The notes below the pieces were generated by a model that saw only the letters and a list, made by a program, of their open reading frames with translations, was not told the origin of the DNA and searched no databases. Shown here in pieces: positions 33,127-41,934 of a stretch of DNA of 64,000 nucleotides (position 1 is the first letter of the stretch; each line of letters begins with the position of its first letter). A program made the position numbers and the translations under genes. The DNA lies in assembly GCA_015179125.1 (NCBI GenBank), contig WHVA01000294.1, positions 1 to 64,000 on the forward strand, read 5' to 3'. Source of the stretch: Gautieria morchelliformis (Eukaryota > Basidiomycota > Agaricomycetes > Gomphales > Gomphaceae).

Positions 33127-34921
33127 ATGACCCACGAACACCTAGGATTGAACATCACCCCCCCACCGTCGCAATCGCAACACGGCCAGCGCACCGAGCA
33201 GGGAACGTCTCCCAGCGGAGCCGCCGGACGTCGCCCAACACACCAGCGATCGGACCAGCTCCCGGCAAGGCCCCCCAGCGCCGTCAGGAATCGGGAACCG
33301 CCCATCCAGGACAACCACCTGCCGCGAGGCGCGCCGCCCACCAACCTGGAGATGGCGGCCAGGTTGAAGGAGCAAGAGGATGAAATCCTGCAGCTCAAAG
33401 CCCAGATAGCAGCAGCCGGAGCTCAGCATCAGCACCAGCAACCGCAGCAGCAGCAGCCCCGGCCCCAGCCGCAGTCGCAACCGCAACCTCAACCACAGCC
33501 GCAACCGCAACCGCAGCTGCAGCCACAACCGCAGCCACAACCGCAACCGCAACCTGACCTCCCCCCCCAGCACGCAGCCGGGCAACCACCGGCCCAGGAA
33601 GACGGCAGGGAAGCCCTGTTCGCCGACAGTGCAACCATAGAGCAAGCAAGGATGCTGGCGACGGCCAGAGACGAGGGAAAGAAAGCGCACCTCCCGGACC
33701 TCATCCCGGGCTTCAAGGCAAGCCCACTAGACATAGGTGAGCAGCCAGTTCCATCCGCCGCCCCCCCCCCCCTCCCTTCTCCCCCTCATTCGCTCCCGCC
33801 CCGTTCCTCCCTACCTTCTCGCTTCCTCCCATCCTCTTGCCCGGTTTCCCACTCCTCTCCCCCTCACCCGACCCCACATGTCCCCGCCGAGAAGGCGAGC
33901 CAAGGGGTGCGATAGGCAGCCCCACCGTTCTGTGCTGGCCGGCCGAGCGATAGGCTCGCGCGTGGCCGGCTCTTGGCTATACGCCTCTGGCAGCCGCTGG
34001 CTGAAGGCCGCGGAGAGCCCCAAACTGGACCCCCCCCCACCCCTCTCCCTCGCACCTTCCCCCCCCACCACGTTCCCTCCGACCGCCTATTCCCCCCCCG
34101 TCGTCTGTGTCATGCCACGTACTGACTGCGCCCACCTCCCGCCCATAGCCGTGCCACTGAAGGCAGACGATGCCTTTAGGATGTTCTGCTACGTCCCGTA
34201 CACCTCCCTTTCCCTGGCAGCCAGAATCAAGGCAAGCAGAGGGGAAGAAGACTTCGTGGTGAATGCGCAAGGGGGCCTCACGGCCAAGGGCCTGGACCGC
34301 AGGAGCAAGAAATCCATCTCGACGGTCGAGTGGTACGCGGCAGCCAAGGCAGCGGAGGATCGAACCAGGTTCTATCATGGCGAGGCAAGGGGAAGTGCTC
34401 TTGCCTCGCACCACAAGCTGGTTATGGACCTGGGACGGTCCCACAGTTGGGACATTGCGATGGAATACGACGTCCAGCAACGAGAGTTAGCGGCGCTGAA
34501 CCCGGCCCACGACCTAACCACATTAGACGTAACTGCGCTAACGTTAATAGCCACCAGACCGTCAGGTGTGCAGCCCGCGACGCGAGCCACATCCCCTTCG
34601 GGCAAACGGTCCTTCCCACGTGAATTCTCCCCGCCGCCAGCGCGAAAAAGGGCTAGGGCCTGCTGCTTTCGGTGTGGAGTCGCTGGTCACCTACCCGCGG
34701 ACTGCAGAGCATCCACGACCAACCACGGCAAGCCAGCCGCGACCATTGCCGTCAACGCAAAAAGCAAGAACACCCTCGTTGCCCCCAACGGGAAACATTA
34801 CTGCTTTAATTGGGCCAGAGGTTCAGCCTGCACCTTTGGTGACGCGTGCAGCAACTTTCACGGCTGCAGCCTGTGCGGCGAGCCCGCGCACGGAGCCGGC
34901 ACGTGCCAGCCCCGGGCCTGA
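33127..34921 (+). CDS. Gag-like protein of the Ngaro-type element
   Basis: The likely start is the ATG at 33127 (MTHEHLGLNI), just past A1. The first exon encodes a Gln/Pro-rich repeat region (about 33420-33560), then ARMLATARDEGKKAHLPDLI. An intron with GTGAGC at 33737 and CCCATAG ending 34148 removes stop-rich C-tract DNA. The second exon begins AVPLKADDAFRMFCYVPYTS and carries a zinc knuckle CCFRCGVAGHLPADC followed by a Cys/His-rich stretch (CFNWARGSACTFGDAC). It ends in TGA at 34919-34921. Nucleic-acid-binding structural protein is the expected role. Confidence 0.75.
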
Positions 34922-34929
34922 CCCCAGGG

Positions 34930-36585
34930 GTGTGGTGACTCCACTCGACCCAGATCGAGTGGAGTTGTTACTCTGTAAATACGGACTGCAGGGCAAATGG
35001 GGCCACATTGTAAATGGACTACGCAACGGCTTCGACGTTGGGGTGCGCGAGCTGCCCCAACGCACACATTTATTTCGAAAACCACAGCTCTTCTCGACTA
35101 AATCCCGATATAATAGACAGCTATATAATGACCAAACAGAAGATCAGATGCTACTCCAAGGCCTTCGACCCGCCAGAGCTCGAGGCCTTAATCGGACCTT
35201 TCTGTTCAGCGCCACTTGGGCTCGTGCCCAAGCCGCACTCGGACAGTTTCAGAATGGTGCAAGACTTATCATTTCCACGAAACGACCCTGCGTTCGCATC
35301 CATCAATGCCGGGATAAGCTCCGACGATTTCCCGACAGAATGGGGAACCTTCGACAGCACGGCAGCCCTGATCGTCGCACTGCCCGAAGGTTGCACGGCA
35401 GCAACCTTCGACATCGCAGCAGCGTACCGCATGACACCAGTCCGACCAGAGCAGCAGAACGCACTCTGCGTCTACTGGAGAGACAAGGTATACGTCGACC
35501 GGGCACTGATGTTCAGCCTAACATCGAGTGCCGGGGTGTTTGGCGCCGTGGCCGACATGATTGTCGACATACACCTGGCGGCCGGGTTCGGGCCCATCCG
35601 CAAATGGGTAGACGACTTCCTGGTGATCCGGATGCCGCACCAGACGTGGAGAGAAGAGGATTTCATAGAACTGACGGAGTGGGCTGGAGTGCCGTGGAGC
35701 AGACCAAAGACAAGGGAGCTGGCAATAAGGCAGAGATACATCGGCTTTATCTGGGACCTGGCCAAGAGGACAGCGGCGCTGCCGCCCGAAAAAGTAGATG
35801 CAATCTTGAAGCTGCTGGGAGGGTGGGCAGACATCAGCAACAAATTCTCCAAGCATGACACGGCCAGTGCCCACGGAAAGCTAGTACACGTGGCTTGCGT
35901 ATTCCACCTAATAAGGCCCTTCCTCAGATCGATAGCGCGGTTTGCCCGCGTCTTCCAATCCAAGCGGGCGCAGCTCTCGCCACCACCAGCCGTGCGTGCA
36001 GACATGACTTGGATTCGGTACATCATACAGGTGTCACCCAACGAGGTGCCGCTGGCGGCGCAGGACCCAGTCGACATTGGCTGGTGGGGAGACGCCAGCT
36101 CCTCATATGGAGTGGGCGTAGTCGTGGGTTCCAAATGGGGAGCGTGGAGCTGGGCACCAGGCACAGAGGTGGGACCCAAGCGGCAATTCGACATCGCGTG
36201 GGGAGAGGCGGTAGCGGTCCTCCTAGGGCTGACCCTCGTGGTGCAGAGCGGCGCTGCGGCCGAGCTAAAAGGCAAGCATATTCTAGTAAGATCGGACAAC
36301 ACGAGCGTTGTAGCGGTGGTGAACAGCGGAAGGGCGCAAAACAGGGAAACGAACAAGATCCTCAAACAAGTCTACAAGCTGCTCGCGGCGCACCATTTAC
36401 GCCTCGTCACTTGCTACGTCCCATCCAGCAAGAACGTCACCGACCCCCTTTTGAGAGGCGACGTCGCAGCCTTCCCACATGCGCAGGACACCTCTGGCAT
36501 GCTGCTCCCAGATTCGCTCGAGGAGCGACTGTCACAGTGGCAGTTCTCAACACGCTCCAAACCGCCACCCCAGCCCACAGGATGA
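34930..36585 (+). pseudogene. Reverse transcriptase-RNase H of the Ngaro-type element
   Basis: The open frame from 35014 contains LGLVPKPHSDSFRMVQDLSF, FDIAAAYRMTPVRPEQQ and KWVDDFLVIR (the polymerase DD box), then RNase H blocks WWGDASSSYGVGVVV, WGEAVAVLLGL and VRSDNTSVVAVVN with the acidic residues D, E and D. The beginning of the RT is in another frame just upstream (DRVELLLCKYGLQGKWGHIV, from about 34945), so a frameshift lies near 35045-35060. This could be a real translational frameshift site but is more simply a mutation. Confidence 0.8.
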
Positions 36586-36659
36586 GAGACGGGGCCAAGC
36601 TGCAGCTCCACCCATTGATGCTGAGACCGAGGTGCAAGGCAGAGGAACGGCTGTTCCTC

Positions 36660-37712
36660 TGGAGGGGCGTACGCACCCCACCCCCGGCAACGATAGACAA
36701 TGCTTTCATACATCGCTTCTAGGTCGTCGCTCCACGACACCATCAGCTACGGAGCCGGGCTCCGCAAGTTTCACATCTTTTGCAACACCTTCTCCATACC
36801 AGAAGACAAGAGATCGCCGGCGTCGTTCGAGCTCATGCACTCGTTCGCGCTATGGGTAGTCTCCGACCCAAACTCACTCGACCCGGAGATCGCGGCAGGG
36901 ACGCCATTAGAGCCGGTATCGGTGGCCACGGCATGCAAGTACCTGGCAGCAGTGAGGGCCTGGCACATGGCACAGGGATGGCCCCCACCGCTGACCAGAG
37001 AAGGACTGACATGGATAGGCTGGTCGCTCCAAGGACTAGAAAACCTAGAAGGAGCCACTCGCAAGAAGCCGCTGCGGCCGCCAGTGACCACACGGATGCT
37101 CAGGGCGCTGAGAGTGACGCTGAACCTCCAGAGTCCCTTCGATGCATGCGTATGGGCCATGGCCGCATGCGCATTCTGGGGAATGATGCAGCTAGGAGAA
37201 GTAGTGGTAGCATCGCGCAGCTCATTCGACGGCAACAAGCATCTGAAGAGGTGTGACGCCACGCTGGACAAGGACAACGATGGGAAACGGTACGCACGGC
37301 TAGACCTGCCGTCGGCCAAAACCGCCCGCCCTGGGGAGATGCAGTCAGTGTTCATGGTGGAGCAAGGAGACTTGTGCCCCCTCCAGGGCTGCGGAACTTA
37401 GCCGCAGTAGTGCCTGCCGCCCCAAGCGATCCGCTATTTTCGTGGAGAGACGCCAGAGGGGAGATCAGACCGATGATCAAAGCCAGGGCACTAGATCGCG
37501 TCAACAGCGTTCTTGGAGCCTGGGGGTGGGGGACAACATTCGGCCACTCATTCAGGATCGGCGGCGCATCCTTCTACCTAGCTCAAGGAGTGAGCCCGGA
37601 AATAGTGCACTTGGCCGGGCGTTGGAAATCGCTAGCGTATGAGGCGTACATACGGGCGTTCAAGCAAATTGCATCGAGGCACCTGCAGGTCCTGGACAAA
37701 ATCCCGGCATAG
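36660..37712 (+). pseudogene. Tyrosine recombinase of the Ngaro-type element
   Basis: The N-terminal frame (36700-37401) has SYGAGLRKFHIFC and RAWHMAQGWPPP, typical of the core-binding domain. The catalytic domain has MMQLGEVV, where the first conserved Arg appears as Gln, then in a second frame (37374-37712) HSFRIGGASFYLAQGV (HxxR) and GRWKSLAYEAYIR with the terminal Tyr nucleophile. A one-base frame change near 37390 separates the two. The enzyme would insert circular cDNA without target duplication. The lost Arg and the frameshift suggest inactivity. Confidence 0.78.
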
Positions 37713-37769
37713 CTGAGCCTGGGTTGGGGAGCGCGTCGCGCGGGCGCTGCGAGTGGCGCAGCTACGGGT

Positions 37770-37862
37770 GAGCGGCGGCCCTGCTCCATGCAACTGGTGA
37801 GTCAACTCACCTCAGCCCAACCTGCACAGCTCTCATACCAGTCCCGCGCAGTTGAAGCTGGA
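37770..37862 (+). repeat. Split direct repeat B1
   Basis: Begins GAGCGGCGGCCCTGCTCC and ends GCAGTTGAAGCTGGA; it abuts A2 without a gap. It includes GGTGAGTCAACTCACC, a perfect palindrome also present in B2. Confidence 0.88.
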
Positions 37863-38025
37863 ATGAGAGAAGGTGCCGGCGAACGCCGGCACCCAGCGTC
37901 CAGCTGAGCGCAGCCGCGGGCGCTCCGCCCTGCACCGTTTTTCTCTTACCCCCATCACCCACTCGCTCAAGATCCACACCCACGCTCTTTCGCTCGATCC
38001 TTTCTCTCCTCAGAATTTCTCTTTA
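37863..38025 (+). repeat. Split direct repeat A2
   Basis: A near-identical copy of A1 (32952-33114), directly following B1. Confidence 0.9.
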
Positions 38026-38234
38026 CCCTCCCGCCCACCCGTACCGACAGAACCCAGAGCAAGACGGCCGGCCGAAAGCAGGGCCCAGCGAGGAGCCTGG
38101 CAGGACAACGGACGCACACATAATATTAGCTAGTTTCTAGACACAAGTACGATAACGAGCCACACATAATAGATACCAATACACGATACGAGCAGCCGGA
38201 ATGAGAGCAGCCGCAGAGCAAGTCCCACCCGCCC

Positions 38235-38327
38235 GAGTGGCGGCCCTGCTCTGCGCAACTGGTGAGTCAACTCACCTCAGCCCAACCCGCACAGCTCTCA
38301 TACCGGTCCCGCGCAGTTGAAGCTGGA
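38235..38327 (+). repeat. Split direct repeat B2
   Basis: Matches B1 (37770-37862) across 93 bp with a handful of substitutions; separated from A2 by about 209 bp. It marks the right boundary of the Ngaro-type element. From 38328 to 38781 lies AT-rich right-arm sequence of the TIR element without a gene. Confidence 0.88.
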
Positions 38328-38807
38328 CTAAAGTGACTCCATACCGCCGCTACAATCTAGTGGCCTGGTCCAAGGCCATGCCGCCAACCAGTTATGACAC
38401 CTGTGTAAGCCTTTGAATCTGGTCAATTCAGTAAAAACTCTAAAAAATACATAGTTCCATCTCTTTTTTTTATTCTTCAGTGTTTCTCTTCTATATTTTT
38501 ATATAATTTTGAGTTTCTCTTGATCTATGTTATTTGTTATTTTAAGAGGACACCTAAAGGTAAATTAATGCATTCATATATGTTATTTTTTAGAGATACA
38601 TTATAGCGCAGAACCTACCTTCCGCTGACAGACCGGCGAGAGCGCCATCCTGCCGTGTCCGGCACCAGCGTTTCAAATCCAGTTTCAAATCGGGCTAATC
38701 ACAGTTAAATCGCGATTTCGGGGCATTGTCGGGTGTTCTAAAAAAATCGAAATCCTCCATCAAATCCTCATCAAATCCTAGCCAAATCCTCTACTGTGAT
38801 CAGCCCT

Positions 38808-40545
38808 ACTGTCTCAACACTTTCGACAGTCCTATACATCTCATGATGTGGGTCCTGCATATTTTACGTCTGCTATATATTCTGTCTTGTTCCTTGCCTT
38901 TCCGTTTCTTCTTAGTTACTACAGCAGAATATCTTTGGCATTGTACAAATGCACTACTGATCTGTAAGTAATCATGATGTCGTGATAAACAAGCTGCCCC
39001 ACTTTTGGCCCGAGGGCTGAAGAAAATTTAGGGGGTTTACGGGCTGAGAACAAGACGCGTAACAGTGGGACAATCGTTCCAGTATCAGTGCGTTCTTTCT
39101 AGCCTATGTATTTTTAATTCAGTGATGAGATCGGCAATGTACAGAGCTCCTTATCGTAGAAAATGATGTTCCCAGTCATGGCGAAGATCCGGAAAGCAGG
39201 TCCACACCGTGCAGCTGCAAATCTATCCATGAGTCATGAATACATACCAGAAAGATTCACAATGTAGACGAGTTTAATAGGGGCAGTCTCACTAACAATG
39301 CCTCAAATGTTCAGATATTGGATGGGTCATTCACCGGATTGATGTGAGCGATGGCTCACGACGAAATCTTTGATAGGCTGAGAAGTCGATGACGATGAGG
39401 GACGGGTAGACGCCATTCCACCCGTAGTAGTGGGCTACACAATTCACATATCATTTCATCGTATGCTGGTGCCGTACTGGGATCGATGCCGAATGCCGTT
39501 CGAGATGGATGGTGTGCTGGCCGCACAATTCAAATGGAGTCCAAGAGTTGAACGCCGAGGAAGCATAGCTCTAGGCGATGATGTTTTCGTTATGCCAAGG
39601 TTATGTTCAAGGCGGATGCTGCTTTGGACTTTCCTCCCTAATGCCTGTGTCCCAAGTCATCAGCGAGGTCAAATATTTCTTTCTGTATCATTTAGCGGTT
39701 CAAGTGATAACAGCGCCAGAAGATGAATGGGAGTGGGATGAAAATGCCATGGAAATTGTGATCACTGATCGATCCTTTCATGCATATAGCTACACAAGTC
39801 AGACACAACTGTATATATTGTGCAAAATTAACTCATCCGGGCCTGATTCCTCACCTCGCCTCATTCTTCACACTGTCCGGAAGCTGGCGGAACTTGGAAA
39901 TTTGAACTATGTCCGTCCAAGTGTTACGTAACATGGCTTCACAGCAAGGGCAGTGGAGAGCGGTCATAGACACCAGCTCATATGATATGAGCTGGTATCT
40001 ATGGCCGCTCTCCACTGTATATCGAATGGAGGACAGAGAGAGAGTCCACGGAGGGGCTCGCCTCCATCGCGGCGTACGCCTTGAGTTTTAAAGCCTGCCA
40101 AAGGCGTGATTCCTCTGGAGATGCGACCCATTGACATGGGAAGATGATGGCTCTCCAGAAGATGTTCTGGGGCGAGTCCAAGAAGTGTAGGCCTCAATGA
40201 CTCCTTCCATATGTCAATGTCATTTGTCAAAGCAGATGCCGCCTTGGCACATTCCTCCCATCCGTATGCGCATGCCATTGCGCAATATGGGAGTGGATCG
40301 GCATGTACATCGGGGGGTAATGTTATGCGTCGAATGTGTCTAGGGCAGGAAGTTCCATCCCTGATATCATCCTAAGAATCCCACTGATAGTTTGGGCATC
40401 CTCGGAAAGCTCTCAGCTGGCCCGAAGCCTGCATGATAGGGCTGTTCAGGTTTCGTCGTCGGCATGTGGGCAACTTTGGTACACAGGCAGACGGTCAAGC
40501 TGTGCGAGTTCCAAGCTAGAGGTCGACCTTCAGTCGCTGCCTTAA
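38808..40545 (-). pseudogene. BTB/POZ-like repeat unit, copy II, remainder
   Basis: This continues copy II after the TIR insertion and parallels 30840-32400 of copy I (for example ACAGTCCTATACATCTCATG and ACATTTGATC-like blocks). Minus-strand pieces near 40278 (MACAYGWEECAKAASALTND) and 40380 (SEDAQTISGILRMISGMELP) again suggest a BTB domain. Frames are broken and a 67 bp palindrome lies at 39951-40017. Confidence 0.45.
39951..40017. repeat. 67 bp near-perfect palindrome in BTB copy II
   Basis: CAGTGGAGAGCGGTCATAGA is mirrored by the arm ending CCGCTCTCCACTG, centred on CATATGATATG. The right arm continues into BTB-like coding sequence; the left arm joins unrelated DNA. Confidence 0.9.
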
Positions 40546-40757
40546 ATACATAGAAGCCTGTGCCAATTATAAGTTGGTCCATTGTCTATTCTACTTCCTT
40601 GTTCTCTCTTTCCCTTGTTCTTTCCTTTACTCCTTCATCCTTTGTCTACGCGAGGCGACCTTTACGTAAGTGATCGCTTAGATCACGTGACGCGCCAAAT
40701 CGAAGGGCTTGCATGCCGATTTTCAAAAAGTGTGCTATGGGCAATTTTGATATATAA

Positions 40758-40930
40758 TGTTGAAGTCCATCGCTCAACCATTCCTTATTCATCTATGGTC
40801 ACTCGTGGTTCCACCAGTTCAAGCTCCTCTCGAATCCCATAGTTACAGTAGCTAGCCCACTGTATATTTTTCTGAGACCTCGCGAGTCGAGGAATATTAT
40901 TCTTGTCCTTTACTATCACTGCGCTCAAGA
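40758..40930 (+). repeat. 5' LTR of Copia element 2
   Basis: 173 bp, TGTTGAAG...CTCAAGA. Differences from the 3' LTR are CTCAACC/CTCAGCC and CTCGCGAGT/CTCACAAGT. Confidence 0.92.
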
Positions 40931-40948
40931 GGTTATGGGCCCCGCGCT
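40931..40948 (+). promoter_or_regulatory. Primer-binding site of Copia 2
   Basis: GGTTATGGGCCCCGCG follows the LTR directly and shares its first 14 bases with Copia 1 although the LTRs are unrelated. It fits the anticodon arm of initiator tRNA-Met. Confidence 0.7.
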
Positions 40949-41001
40949 CTAAACCGTAACCCGAAAGCCAAGTAAAAAAAAAATCTGTAACAATTGCCGA
41001 T

Positions 41002-41684
41002 ATGTCTACCTCCATACAGCCGAGTTTGCTATACCGAATCGAGCCGCTTACCGGGGATAACTACCCCGCATGGAAGGAAAAAATGCGGTGGATCCTGCTA
41101 GAACAAGACCTGTGGGGCCACACAATGGGACAAACGACAATGCCAGTGCCGGCCGACGATAAAAACGTCACCGCCACTGAAACGCAAGCGATCGCAGACT
41201 GGACTAAAAAAGACCAACGAACATTTGCGGCAATCAGTCTTCGTATTAGCGACGAATACCTGGTATATACATACAGTGCCTCGACGGCACACAAGGTATG
41301 GCAAGCCCTGCTTACAATTTTCGAGGCAAGAGGGCCGTTAGGCATAATCAATGTGCGTAGGGACTTTTTCCGTACCTTCGCAGCAGAGGGTGGCAACATG
41401 GAGGAGCATATCAGAAAGCTCCGTAGTCTCCAAAAACAGCTGCACGCACTCGGCGACTTGGTCAACGACCACGATTTCTGCAACGCATTACTCACCTCCC
41501 TACCTGGCTCCTGGTCCACCTTCCTCACCGCCATCAACTCTACTCTCCCCATACTTACCTCCGACGCCCTGATCGCGCGTATCCTGGAGGAGGACTGTAC
41601 TCGGCGTTCGAGCACCGAGACAGCCCTGCGGATCCAGGATAGGACCCACGGAAAGGGCCGGAATGGACGCGGTGATGGCGCTAC
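41002..41684 (+). pseudogene. Copia 2 Gag, N-terminal part up to the Gypsy insertion
   Basis: Begins MSTSIQPSLLYRIEPLTGDN and contains NYPAWKEKMRWILLEQDLW, the usual Copia Gag (UBN2-type) start. It runs open to GRGDGAT where the Gypsy LTR begins (the open frame then continues into the LTR to 41820 without meaning). Coding resumes in frame at 49557 with KGKCNNCGKKGHW after the duplicated GCTAC. Confidence 0.88.
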
Positions 41685-41898
41685 TGTAAAGATGTCGATC
41701 TTAGGACCTTGTATCACAAGGGCACTGCAGAACTTGACCAATGAGTGGTATTCTGAATGCTACGTAGTGACAGGTAAGAGTAAGATGCGATGGGGACCGC
41801 TAGCCGGTTCCCACGCCTAAACTATACAGTGGGTCCCTAAGGGGCCCACTGGGATTATGTAATAACTAATGTACATGTAGATACACGGGTTATTTACA
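41685..41898 (-). repeat. 3' LTR of the Gypsy element
   Basis: 214 bp. It contains a stem-forming block ACAGTGGGTCC...GGGCCCACTGG at about 41827-41855 that is also present, in changed sequence, in the old LTR at 15547-15778. Confidence 0.93.
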
Positions 41899-41911
41899 CC
41901 CTCCCCCTCTA
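41899..41911 (-). promoter_or_regulatory. Polypurine tract of the Gypsy element
   Basis: The minus strand reads AGAGGGGGAGGG directly before the 3' LTR start TGTAAATAACC, the expected site for plus-strand priming during reverse transcription. Confidence 0.8.
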
Positions 41912-41934
41912 TAGACAACTATAGGGGTTAACGC

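Larger units (their letters stand above)
32952..38327 (+). mobile_element. Ngaro-type tyrosine-recombinase retrotransposon (DIRS order)
   Basis: The repeats have the layout A1 - ORFs - B1 A2 - B2, the split direct repeat arrangement of Ngaro/PAT elements. A1 and A2 are 163 bp with one difference by eye; B1 and B2 are 93 bp with several. Internal ORFs encode a zinc-finger Gag, a reverse transcriptase with RNase H, and a tyrosine recombinase in place of a DDE integrase. It lies inside the TIR element 32728-38807. Frameshifts in the RT N-terminus and the recombinase suggest this copy is inactive. Confidence 0.88.
32728..38807. mobile_element. TIR DNA transposon, 6.1 kb including a nested Ngaro-type element
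   Basis: Perfect 26 bp inverted ends start AGGGCTGATCACAGTAGAGG on the left (32728-32753) and mirror this on the right (38782-38807). The empty site is known from copy I (TTATACTGTCTC), so insertion duplicated ACT (32725-32727 and 38808-38810). Subterminal regions contain many GATTTGG/GATTTGAT words. No transposase was found outside the nested retroelement, so the host element was about 0.7 kb and non-autonomous. A 3 bp duplication fits PIF/Harbinger-like or related superfamilies, but that is not proven. Confidence 0.8.

Noticed and set aside
33142..33734. Gly/Leu/Arg- and Gly/Cys-rich minus frames
   Set aside because: They are antisense reflections of the Gln/Pro repeat of the Ngaro-type Gag.
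34566..35858. 430-codon plus frame over the RT region
   Set aside because: Only its part near 34945-35050 matches the RT N-terminus; beyond that it is an Arg-rich shadow of the RT frame.
35472..36365. 297-codon minus frame opposite the RT
   Set aside because: It is antisense to well-supported RT and RNase H motifs and has no domain of its own.
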